Assembly: GCA_945876035.1 (NCBI GenBank)
Contig: CAMCMU010000014.1
Location: 1-64,000 of the forward strand
Direction: 5' to 3'
Origin: Schlesneria paludicola DSM 18645
Lineage (GTDB): Bacteria > Planctomycetota > Planctomycetia > Planctomycetales > Planctomycetaceae
DNA: 64,000 nt
The position numbers and the translations under genes were made by a program. This document shows, piece by piece, positions 9,285-17,691 of this stretch. The notes beneath the pieces were generated by a model. It did no database searches. It saw only the letters and a list, made by a program, of their open reading frames with translations, and was not told the origin of the DNA. How positions within the stretch are numbered: position 1 is the stretch's first letter; each line of letters starts with the position of its first letter.

Positions 9285-11072
9285 CTACGGGCGTGTCCCT
9301 CGTTTTCCGAGAGGTGGACTTTCTCCGTTCGGCTGGAAGTTACGTCGTGGAGGGAGTCCTGGCATCGCCTGAACTCGTCGACCTCGAAGACGGACTCCCT
9401 GGACCGCACCCAGGATTTCCTCGGCATGTTCCGATGCCACTTGAACGTAACTCACGGTTGCAAGAATCTGAATCGCGCCGATGACCGTTCGGGGAACACC
9501 CGCCTCATTGGCAATACATCCGACGAAGTCTCCTGGTGCAACACCAGAATTTTCCCCAACATTGAATTTCAGCCAAACGCCGGTTTCGTCAATCCGCGAA
9601 GTTGATCCGCCCCCCGCTGGACCTGAGGAGTGGTCTCGATGACTCGGGGTTGCCGAGCGACCTTCTGAAATTGGCCCTCTTTCACGCCCGCTGCGGAACG
9701 TTCGGTCTTCTGATCGCTCGCGAGGAATGGGTCGCCGTTGTTGGCGTGGATCGTCTTCCGGAATACGTTCAGGGGCCCGGACACTCTCACCCGCCAGCAG
9801 ATGCATCAGAGCCGAGACAATTTCACCGGGAGCGTGTCCCGCTTCGATCAAATCCTCCAAAAGTTTATCCTGCGGCTTGAATTGCCCAGCCTGAATCGTG
9901 TTGTGCAGAGATTCGACCAATCGACTGGCATGCTTTTCTTCCAACTCTTCCAGACGCGGGACTGAAAGGCGAGGAATTTTGGCCTTTGTGAAACGCAGGA
10001 TCTGTTGGAGACGACCAAACTCGCGACCGCTCACTAGGCTGATCGCTTTTCCACTCTTGCCCGCACGTCCGGTCCGACCGATGCGATGAACATAGTCCTC
10101 GGCATCGTTGGGCAATTCGTAGTTGATGACAATTTCGAGATCATCGACGTCCAATCCCCGTGCGGCGACATCTGTGGCCACGAGCAGTTCTATTTTACGT
10201 TCCCGAAATCGCTTCATCGTTCGCTCACGCATCGGCTGAGTCATATCACCGTGCAACTTATCCGCCGCGTAGCCGCGCGCTACCAACGCCTCGGTCAGCC
10301 CATCGACTTGGACTTTGGTGAACCCAAAAATCAAGCCATAACGGACATCATGCAAATCGAGAAGCCGACATAAAACTTCGGTTTTTGAGCGGTAATCGAC
10401 TTCGACATAGCTCTGCTCAATCGATGGAATCGTGAGCGAGGTGGCTTCGATCTTCACATGCACAGGATCGTTGGTGAACTTCTCGATGATTTTTTTGATC
10501 GGTGGTGGAACCGTCGCCGAGAACAATACGATTTGCCGTTGGATGGGAATCGATTCAAGAATTTTTTCGATGTCATCCCGAAACCCCATGTCGAGCATGC
10601 GGTCTGCTTCATCGAGAACCACCATTTTCACGGCATCGAGTTTCAGTGTCCCTTGACCGATGTGATCGATCAGTCGACCTGGTGTTCCGATCACTATTTG
10701 CGGACCGGCCTTCAGGCCACGAAATTGATGATCATAACTTTGGCCACCAAAAATCGGCAATTCCCGCACACCCTTCTTGAATGCCGCGAGTTTGGCAATT
10801 TCCTCCGCCACCTGAGATGCAAGTTCTCGGGTGGGGCAGAGCATCAAGACTTGAACATTGCGGCTTGTGGGATCCACCAGTTCGACCGCGGGAATGCCGA
10901 ATGCCGCCGTCTTACCGGATCCGGTTTGCGATTGCCCAATAACGTCGCGACGACTGAGCAATGTTGGGATCGCTTCCGCTTGAATGGGAGAGGCCTTCTC
11001 GAACCCCATTCGTTCCACGGCCTTCAACAGTTCAGGCGACAAACCCAGTTCAGAAAACAGCTTTTGTGTCAT
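9285..11072 (-). CDS. DEAD-box RNA helicase with DbpA-type RNA-binding domain
   Basis: 595 residues. An ATP-dependent RNA helicase of the DeaD/CsdA type, expected to act in ribosome assembly and RNA turnover. Motifs in order: Q motif (FSELGLS...SPIQAEAIP), motif I GSGKT (51-55), DEAD (154-157), SAT (185-187), the ATDVAARGLD motif (299-308) and HRIGRTGR (329-336). A charged linker follows (about 430-500, rich in Arg/Ser/Glu). After it comes a DbpA RNA-binding domain (about 505-575, with WLKFNVGENSGVAPGDFVG) that in DbpA and CsdA binds structured RNA. The tail is Arg/Pro rich. The ATG at 11072 begins directly at the Q motif. Monocistronic. Confidence 0.95.
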   Translation of the reverse strand: MTQKLFSELGLSPELLKAVERMGFEKASPIQAEAIPTLLSRRDVIGQSQTGSGKTAAFGIPAVELVDPTSRNVQVLMLCPTRELASQVAEEIAKLAAFKKGVRELPIFGGQSYDHQFRGLKAGPQIVIGTPGRLIDHIGQGTLKLDAVKMVVLDEADRMLDMGFRDDIEKILESIPIQRQIVLFSATVPPPIKKIIEKFTNDPVHVKIEATSLTIPSIEQSYVEVDYRSKTEVLCRLLDLHDVRYGLIFGFTKVQVDGLTEALVARGYAADKLHGDMTQPMRERTMKRFRERKIELLVATDVAARGLDVDDLEIVINYELPNDAEDYVHRIGRTGRAGKSGKAISLVSGREFGRLQQILRFTKAKIPRLSVPRLEELEEKHASRLVESLHNTIQAGQFKPQDKLLEDLIEAGHAPGEIVSALMHLLAGESVRAPERIPEDDPRQQRRPIPRERSEDRTFRSGRERGPISEGRSATPSHRDHSSGPAGGGSTSRIDETGVWLKFNVGENSGVAPGDFVGCIANEAGVPRTVIGAIQILATVSYVQVASEHAEEILGAVQGVRLRGRRVQAMPGLPPRRNFQPNGESPPLGKRGTRP

Positions 11073-11351
11073 TCCCAGAGTCTACCGGAATTCGCGGCAC
11101 GATCCCAGTCTGCCGGCTTGTTGACGGACACGATTCTTTAATCCCAACACAATTTCAGTCCAGTTATGCGGACAATATCATCCCGATCGGTAGTTTCGTT
11201 TCTGTTGGTCGCCGAGTGATAGAAAATGACCGTTTTCGCTGCTCGATGGAATCCCTCTCGCATCGGCAACCGTGCTAAACGCATCACGATTGACCAGACG
11301 TTTCTGCCGTGACTTAAGAAAAAACGGATTCGCCATATTCTGATTGGAGTT

Positions 11352-12299
11352 TCAGTGTTTTTCCGTTGTCCATTGAAGGAACTGCTCCCGCGCTTCGGCG
11401 ACTTGACCTGTAACCGCGTCCCCTTCATGGATGTACATTCCATAACGCATGTGCAGCGGAGGTGATTTTTTTTCTAAAATAACCGGATTGGCTTTTGTCG
11501 CGTCGTCCTGATACGCACCTTCTCCGAACGGACTCACCGAAAACAGGCCATAATCGCGGACGTGGAAACGTGACGGCCGGAAGTTCGACGGGTGATCCAT
11601 AATTGCGACACCATAGATTTTTCCATCAACGGGTCCGGAATAATCGACCCATTTCGACGGCCGCCCCCAGCACTCCTTGGCAGACTGTTTCCCTTCGGAA
11701 TTCACAACAATCCCCCCCACGTTTTCTCGCATGGTCGCCGCCACGCGGATACCGAGCCAGCCTTCTTTCGTATCCTTAAACGTCACTTGGCTGACGACGG
11801 CGGTCAGCGTGATGTCATAGACGATCAGGCGTGAAGGGAAAAAACTCACCGTAGAATTTTCGATGAGTATCGGTCTGCCGTCTGGTCCGACCCAGTGATT
11901 TGTTAAGCTGAGTGATGCAGGAACACCGGGAGAGAGCACCACTTCCTGATTGACGATCTTCCCTTTCTCACCCCAAAACTTGATTCCATTGACTTCATCA
12001 ACGGCCAGCCAGATTCCCTTGTGATGCGGATGGTCGTTGTCGCTTGGGTCATCGAGTGGCCGAGTGATGATCGAACCATCCGATGCTCGAACCGGCGAGA
12101 AAAAGGGCTTCTCGAATTTATCGTCATTCCGCCAAATGGTGAACTCGGAGTCTCCAATCATAACGGCCAACCCTTGTTCCACGCTCTTAAACACCACCGG
12201 TTTCTGAGGTTGCTCCGACCGTCCCTGTTTAGGAAAAACGAGAGCCGAAAAACTGCAGAGCACAACAAGAGACCTGAGGATCGATAACGGGGGCATCAT
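11352..12299 (-). CDS. Secreted PmoA/DUF6807 family protein
   Basis: 315 residues from the ATG at 12299, chosen because GAGGA stands seven bases upstream; an earlier in-frame start at 12335 lacks this. The N-terminus (MMPPLSILRSLVVLCSFSALVFP) is a signal peptide. The family signature is DHPHHKGIW with the following FWGE, as in planctomycete proteins labelled PmoA or DUF6807. The label does not imply methane oxidation: these are secreted beta-sandwich proteins often encoded near sugar-degradation genes, so a periplasmic carbohydrate-related role is inferred. No such neighbours are adjacent here. Confidence 0.88.
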   Translation of the reverse strand: MMPPLSILRSLVVLCSFSALVFPKQGRSEQPQKPVVFKSVEQGLAVMIGDSEFTIWRNDDKFEKPFFSPVRASDGSIITRPLDDPSDNDHPHHKGIWLAVDEVNGIKFWGEKGKIVNQEVVLSPGVPASLSLTNHWVGPDGRPILIENSTVSFFPSRLIVYDITLTAVVSQVTFKDTKEGWLGIRVAATMRENVGGIVVNSEGKQSAKECWGRPSKWVDYSGPVDGKIYGVAIMDHPSNFRPSRFHVRDYGLFSVSPFGEGAYQDDATKANPVILEKKSPPLHMRYGMYIHEGDAVTGQVAEAREQFLQWTTEKH

Positions 12300-12748
12300 A
12301 TTTTCCTCATTCAAAACAGCAGCGAACAGATTCAATCAAGGACGGAAGCAACAAAATACGGATTCCGTGACTTCGCTTTCAGACAGTGAAAAGAACCCAT
12401 TCGCCTGACAATGGCTACGCGAGTCCCTCTGCGATGCAACTGATCGTAAACGGTGGGGTCTCATGTCACCACACATCGACAACGCGACGCCCCGAAAAAG
12501 CCTCCTGAATCTTGCTTGCACCCTAATGCGGTCGCTCCGGGTTTTACGGGTAACGCGTATCTGAGGCCATCGGATGCCGTGAGATTCCTGAATACGGGTC
12601 GGTGGCTGAAGCCTGAAACTCGACCGCGATGTCCGTTTTCAGCGGCAGGGCGAAGACGATATGTTACGGCCTTCGATTCTTGCCGCCGAGTGGTTCTGCT
12701 GCTAAAAGTAACGAGACAAGGGTACGAACTACCAGCTTTGGTCCAAGA
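12300..12748. other. Divergent gap
   Basis: Separates the PmoA-like gene (-) from the ClpP-like gene (+). Frames are open through much of it, including in-frame sequence upstream of the ClpP-like gene, but the translation lacks any domain character. Promoters for both genes are expected here. Confidence 0.4.
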
Positions 12749-13498
12749 ATGTTTTGTCACGGCTCCCCACAGAAGGCCCGCAAGAAAGCCGATCATTCGG
12801 CAATCAAGTCGCGTCCGCTCCGACCGTATCCTGAGCCGGAAGGTGGTTCACAACCATCCCGACACAAACTTGAATCACGTGAATGGGAAATCGTCATTTC
12901 CGGAGAGCTTTCCGACAAAAACGGGGATTTGCATCACCGGTTGTTGGATCTGCCGAGAAACTCGCGAGGAACGATATTTTTCGATTCCTGCGGTGGAAGT
13001 GCGTTCATTGGACTGGCGCTTGCCAGTCTGATTCGATTGCGCGGGCTCAAGGCAACGGCCGTCGTCGCCGGAGAATGCAGCTCCGCGGCCTTGATGCCTT
13101 TTGCGGCTTGCGTGGAGCGATATGTCACACCCCACTCCACATTACTGTTTCACCCCATCCGTTGGCAGAGTGAAGAACAGGTCCGATTGCAAGAGGCCGC
13201 CGAATGGGCACGACACTTCAAAATCATGGAAACCGATCACGACGGACTCATCTCCCGGCTTTTTAACTGTAACGAGGAAACCATTCGACGATGGAACAAC
13301 CCCGGCCGATTTGTGTCCGGTGAGGAACTCTGTGCTGCCGGATTGGCTCAGCTTGTCACCCTGTTCGACGGAGATATCTGGTCTCAGAAAACTCGACGAA
13401 GAGGCGGATGCCCCTTGTCGTTTCAGGCACCTACTCTCGATGCCGCTTCGTTGACTCGGCATTCGGAGAATGAGCCTGAACGGCCAAGAGAGCATTAA
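12749..13498 (+). CDS. Divergent ClpP/crotonase-fold (S14-like) peptidase
   Basis: About 249 residues from the ATG at 12749; the start is uncertain because the frame is open further upstream and no strong ribosome-binding site is seen. The core (about 46-230) follows ClpP: an IVISGELS strand, a FDSCGGSAFIGLAL segment in place of the INSPGG oxyanion loop, a nucleophile region GECSSAAL with Ser112 in the catalytic position, and LLFHPI with His135. The region that holds the catalytic Asp in ClpP (ERDRFLS) reads NPGRFVS, so the Asp appears replaced. No Clp ATPase gene is adjacent. It could be a regulatory or weakly active paralogue. The C-terminal 30 residues are charged and unstructured. Confidence 0.75.
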   Translation: MFCHGSPQKARKKADHSAIKSRPLRPYPEPEGGSQPSRHKLESREWEIVISGELSDKNGDLHHRLLDLPRNSRGTIFFDSCGGSAFIGLALASLIRLRGLKATAVVAGECSSAALMPFAACVERYVTPHSTLLFHPIRWQSEEQVRLQEAAEWARHFKIMETDHDGLISRLFNCNEETIRRWNNPGRFVSGEELCAAGLAQLVTLFDGDIWSQKTRRRGGCPLSFQAPTLDAASLTRHSENEPERPREH

Positions 13499-14080
13499 AC
13501 CGGCGATGACGATGAGTCATGATCGTTCTCAAGGATTGTCTCAGGGACCTGCATCGGTCGACCTCAGGCATCGATCACGGGTCCGAGTCGATGTCCTCTG
13601 GCTTTGTCATGCGGCGACCTGATTGTCTCCGAAAGGGACACACGCTCAACGCGATCTGCCCCGCAGCCTCTTTGGTGTTGCCAGACGGATTAGCCGAACA
13701 GAACACCCACACGGCATCGATCCGCTGCCTCGAGCAGATGACTTCGGACGATTTCAACAGCCCACCGGGGGGAACATGGCATGGCACGTTTGCCCCAGTG
13801 GGCTCACTTTTCATACTGATTGGCAGACACCCCCTGATCCCTGCAGCACACTTCGTTTCAGTTCCTCTCCTCCGAGGTGAGTCAATCGTGTGTTCCGTAT
13901 GTCGCAGGTGACGTTGCCCCTATTTCGTCAGCACGCTCCTGCCAAAAGCCGCAGGAGTTGCCTGCATCGGTTGGCGTTGCAGTTCGGGCGACAGCCTGGC
14001 AGATATGCTCGAGGCCCGACGCATTCCCCGGACGTGGAAGCCATCGAGTAATGGTCGATCGGTGACGTTCAATGCGTGAT
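13499..14080. other. Gap, no recognised content
   Basis: Lies between the ClpP-like gene and the end of the oxidoreductase pseudogene. Open frames on both strands have no protein-like composition. Confidence 0.45.
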
Positions 14081-15090
14081 TCAGTGAGCGGCAGCAGCCA
14101 AGATAGCCTTTGCAGCATTGTGTCCGGGCGCCCCGGTCACCGAACCACAGGGGTGAGTCCCTGATCCGCACAACCAGAGTCCATCGAGTGGCGTTTAATC
14201 GGCAGACCAAGCGGGCAAGGGTCGGCGATGGAGCAATTAGTCCAGTGTCATGTCGACATAGCGAATGCTAGCGTCGGTGATCGCTGTTTCCGATTCCATG
14301 TCGGCCGTGGTATACAACCGTTCCCATTCGATCAGCTCCCGAAATCCGGGCGCGTACTGCTCAACCGTCTGAACGATCGATTCCACAACTCGAGGCCGCC
14401 ACACCTCCCAATCGTCATCGCGTGGGAGAAGCGAAACGGACCCAAACCCCTAGGATTTGTTTGCCTAACGTTACCATTTCGGGCACGAGCAGCGTTGGGA
14501 ACTGAAGACTGAGAATCGGTTGGCGGGCGGGGATGCCCGCCTGCGCATCGAGCCAAGCGTGTTCGTAGTATTCTAAAGTGGGGGCGATCCTGACCGCGCT
14601 GATTTCCATGCTTGGGGAAAGGCATGTGAATGTCGGCGTTCCACTTAGCACGGCATGATACTTCTATATAGCCCTCGCGAGTTTTAATCTGTTGCACTTA
14701 ACGACGGAACGCGTTGGGGATATGGGAGGCGTCCACCAGTCGTAGGAATGTCCGCTTCGGATCGGCGCTGGAGACGATGAGTGGGGCTCGCAGTTCCTCG
14801 CCCCCCTGCAAGCGGACACCGCATGCACGGCTATTTTCGACCAGCACTGTTTCCACCGGCAATTCGGTGCGGATGGTGGCTCCGAATCGCCGTGCGGCGT
14901 CGGCGAGGGCGGCGGAGATTTCCCCCATACCGCCACGAACGATACCCGATCGGCCTTCGATTCCCGCACCATCATTGGCCAAATCCAAGACCTCGGCGAG
15001 CAGGGATCCCACTGCGGTGGGGTAGCCACAATCGTCGGCGCGGGCCAACGCGTACTTGACTTTGTCTATCAGAGAGATTCTCTGTGACAC
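14081..15090 (-). pseudogene. Decayed phytoene-dehydrogenase/PYROXD2-like FAD oxidoreductase
   Basis: C-terminal half of an NAD(P)/FAD-dependent oxidoreductase, split over at least four minus-strand frames. From the 5' side: 15090-14698 encodes VRGGMGEISAALADAARRFG and SADPKRTFLRLV, characteristic of the family; about 14600-14420 encodes TLEYYEHAWLDAQAG and RQPILSLQFPTL; about 14424-14237 encodes a VEQYAPGFRELIEWERL segment; about 14200-14081 encodes LDGLWLCGSGTHP and VTGAPGHNAAKAI, the family's C-terminal FAD-binding motif, ending in a natural TGA. The order matches an intact gene, with frameshifts and a TAA between. The N-terminal half, including the dinucleotide-binding motif, is missing: the frame runs into the 112-bp repeat at 15064-15175. 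The gene is clearly dead. Confidence 0.85.
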
Positions 15091-15175
15091 CAGAATAGAA
15101 CCAAAAATACGCAGTTGATACCTATGGCGGGAGTCAACAAGACACCTAACGACACGGACGAAAGCAAGATGGCGA
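15064..15175. repeat. 112-bp perfect direct repeat, copy 1
   Basis: Identical base for base to 55000-55111 in the same orientation; the flanks differ on both sides. It contains a small hairpin (CAGAGA, loop GAT, TCTCTG at 15071-15085). It overlaps the 5' end of the truncated oxidoreductase frame. On the minus strand it encodes part of a hydrophobic 47-codon open frame (15212 down to 15069) without an ATG. No terminal inverted repeats are seen in the unit itself. Confidence 0.95.
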
Positions 15176-15441
15176 AGCGTATCGTTGCTCGCGCTATCGC
15201 CTCAAGTGCGGTTTATAACACAAATTCTACGTTGATCTTTTCGGCGGTTGCCGATTGCGACCACTTGCTGCCATCGAGTCTGAACGATCTCGTATCCGGT
15301 ATCGTTCGTGTTGCTCGTTTTCCACGTGTCGAGGCGAATCGCTATGGAAGTCAAAGAGGCGCCGACGTGGTATTCTCGTGGAGACTAGATGTTTCATCGA
15401 TCGATAGCGGTCCTCGCAAAAATTGTTCAAATATACGTGGC

Positions 15442-15463
15442 AAACGCCGCGGCCGCGGCGTTT
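15442..15463. repeat. Perfect 22-bp GC-rich palindrome
   Basis: AAACGCCGCGG followed directly by its reverse complement CCGCGGCGTTT, without a loop. It could be an operator for a dimeric regulator, a cruciform, or the base of a hairpin in RNA. No gene starts within 300 bp. Confidence 0.85.
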
Positions 15464-15721
15464 CTGAGGGGAGGCCGCCAAATCGAAAATCACTCCGCCT
15501 CTGAAGCGTGGCAGCCTTCCTAGACGCAGCCTACCGGGTCGAAGAGTGTGCCGTTTTTTCGGCACGCAGGATGTCGCAATGTGCTTGCGATCGGTAGACT
15601 GCGCGAACTGTTTAGTTGCTCTGCAATTTCAGATTTGCACGCCTCATTTTAAAATCTTACAGACGAGTGACTCTTGACGAACAGCGATGATTTTTTTTTG
15701 CGGTTGCTGTCTTGACCACGT

Positions 15722-15757
15722 CGTTTTGTGTGCAGATCACGTTTTGTGTGCAGATCA
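15722..15757. repeat. 18-bp perfect tandem duplication
   Basis: CGTTTTGTGTGCAGATCA occurs twice in succession, 54 bp before the presumed start of rsmB. Because it lies in the promoter or leader region it may alter spacing of regulatory elements, or may be a recent slippage duplication. Confidence 0.9.
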
Positions 15758-15810
15758 CAGAGTCATGATTTTCTCAGAGCTCCATCGATATTCATTCGGA
15801 AGTTTCCTAC

Positions 15811-17277
15811 TTGCCAACACACCGTGATGACTCATCGGACAATTTTGAAGTGTGTGGCCCTCTTCTTTCGGCCCGGACCGCACGGGAAGCGGCATTCATC
15901 GCTATCGAAGAGTTTCGCAATTCCGGCACATGGTTAAGCGACGTGTTAGACCGCATTTTTCGTTCTGCCAGTCTGCCTCCGATTGAGCGTGGGTTGGCTA
16001 CGGAACTGGCTTGCGGTGTGGTTCGGCGGCAGGAGACACTGGACGCCATATTATCGCAGCTCGTGTCTCGGCGGATTGGAAATGTCGAGCCGTCGTTGCT
16101 CACGATTTTGCGGCTTGGTATTTATCAACTGACGCTCCTCGATGGTATTCCGTCGCATGCCGCTGTGCATGAAACGGTTGAATTGACAAGGCGTCTTGGT
16201 CGGCATCAGTGGACGGGATTTGTGAACGGCGTTCTTCGCGGTGGAACGCGAATCGTGACGCAAGTCTTCGACAAGGAACCGTCTGCATTTGGGGTCCCCG
16301 TCGGAGTCGCTCGGTATCGTCGGCTTGAGGCACCGGTCTTTGCCGATCCGAAATTCAATGTGTGTGGGTACTTTGCGGATGCGTTTAGTTTTCCAGACTG
16401 GCTCGTTGAACGCTGGGCCGCGCGTCTGATCCCCTCCGATTTATTTCGACTCGGTCTGTGGTTCAACACACCGGGCAAGTTGACGTTGCGTGTCAACCGA
16501 CTTCGAACAGCGCCGGATTCGTTGGTCAATGAATTTCAGGTTGCCGGTATTGCCGGGCAGCGCATTGCGGGATCGGATTCCATCCAACTACACGATTCCT
16601 GTTCGGTGGAGGCATTACCAGGTTACACGGACGGACGTTTCGCGGTGCAAGATTTGTCTGCCAGCCGTGCGGCACTCCGCTTGGCACCTCGACCCGGACA
16701 ACGCGTTTGGGATTTGTGCGCCGCGCCAGGGGGCAAGACCTGCCACTTGGCAGAATTGATGCAAAACGAAGGGGAAATCATCGCGACCGATATTCGACCA
16801 GATCGACTGGCACTCATCGAGGAAAACCGATCTCGTTTGGGTGCGGATATTATCCGAACGAGATTGATCGGACATGACCTGTCCAACATTCCGGAGGGTC
16901 TTTTTGATGCGGTTTTGGTTGATGTCCCCTGCTCGAATACGGGCGTATTGGGAAAGAGACCGGAGGCGCGGTGGCGTATTAATGCGGCCGAAATTACGGA
17001 ATTGAGTGGAATTCAAGCGCGATTATTGACCGCGGGATTGGGGAGTCTCGCAGTCAATGGTCGCTTGGTCTATTCCACCTGCAGTATTGAGTCCGAAGAG
17101 AACGAACAACTGGTGCGCCGCGTCCTTGCGGGGAGAGCGGATGTTCAGTTAATCGAAGAGGAGCACTTCTTTCCTGGACAGCCGACGGACGGTGGGTATC
17201 AAGCGTTGCTTGTCCGGACACATTCAGAGAGTTCCGCGAATCTCGTCGCCGAAATCGGTTGTCTGACGGCATCTTGA
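15811..17277 (+). CDS. rsmB: 16S rRNA (cytosine-C5)-methyltransferase RsmB
   Basis: 488 residues from a TTG start at 15811; no good ATG lies before the conserved region, and the exact start is uncertain. An N-terminal NusB-like RNA-binding domain (about 20-150, with ERGLATELACGVVRR and HAAVHETVELTRR) is followed by the Rossmann methyltransferase domain. The SAM-binding motif is WDLCAAPGGKTCHLAELM. Motif IV DVPCSNTGVLGKRPEARW contains the Pro-Cys pair, and YSTCSIESEEN contains the catalytic Cys. It methylates C967 (E. coli numbering) of 16S rRNA using SAM. The length is slightly above the E. coli enzyme (429). Followed by typA, 414 bp downstream. Confidence 0.93.
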   Translation: MPTHRDDSSDNFEVCGPLLSARTAREAAFIAIEEFRNSGTWLSDVLDRIFRSASLPPIERGLATELACGVVRRQETLDAILSQLVSRRIGNVEPSLLTILRLGIYQLTLLDGIPSHAAVHETVELTRRLGRHQWTGFVNGVLRGGTRIVTQVFDKEPSAFGVPVGVARYRRLEAPVFADPKFNVCGYFADAFSFPDWLVERWAARLIPSDLFRLGLWFNTPGKLTLRVNRLRTAPDSLVNEFQVAGIAGQRIAGSDSIQLHDSCSVEALPGYTDGRFAVQDLSASRAALRLAPRPGQRVWDLCAAPGGKTCHLAELMQNEGEIIATDIRPDRLALIEENRSRLGADIIRTRLIGHDLSNIPEGLFDAVLVDVPCSNTGVLGKRPEARWRINAAEITELSGIQARLLTAGLGSLAVNGRLVYSTCSIESEENEQLVRRVLAGRADVQLIEEEHFFPGQPTDGGYQALLVRTHSESSANLVAEIGCLTAS

Positions 17278-17691
17278 GCGGCAGTTCTCCGCGATCCTAT
17301 CTCTTCGCGATCGTTGGCCTGCGTGAATTTGGAGCGATGCGTTCGGTCGCACATTCCGCCGCGGCACCCAATTTCTGCTCGCAGTACGGATCCAGATAGG
17401 GAATGCCGAACAGAGACGCGATCTCTGGCCGCAAGTTACAGGTTTCCTCAATTTTGATTGAAAAACAATTCCCTTTTGGCGGACTGGCTTCAACACCACT
17501 GAAACGTCTGCTATGTTACTCGGCTGTTCGTCTCGCTTCCTCATGCGTGGCGACTCAACAAGTCTTTCAGATCGCATGGCAAGGTCCCTGCAACAACGCT
17601 CTGCCTCTGACTTGTGCCGTCGGTCTTATCTCCTTCGTTTCCTGAGTTGGGCACTTGTCCGTCGAGTGTTCACTCGCTGAGTTTTGTTACC
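17278..17691. other. Gap between rsmB and typA
   Basis: A minus-strand frame is open from 17515 to a TAG at 17297-17299 (72 codons) with balanced composition (for example LFGIPYLDPYCEQKLG), but it has no ATG or GTG start and I do not recognise it. It may be a gene remnant. Otherwise nothing is seen. Confidence 0.35.

Larger units (their letters stand above)
15176..15810. other. Gap upstream of rsmB
   Basis: No supported gene. It holds a perfect 22-bp palindrome (15442-15463) and an 18-bp tandem duplication (15722-15757), listed separately. A plus-strand frame from the repeat (15115-15504) is open but not protein-like. Confidence 0.5.

Noticed and set aside
15115-15504. Plus-strand open frame of 129 codons beginning in the 112-bp repeat
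   Set aside because: Composition is not protein-like after the repeat, the start is TTG, and the second repeat copy closes the same frame within 20 codons.
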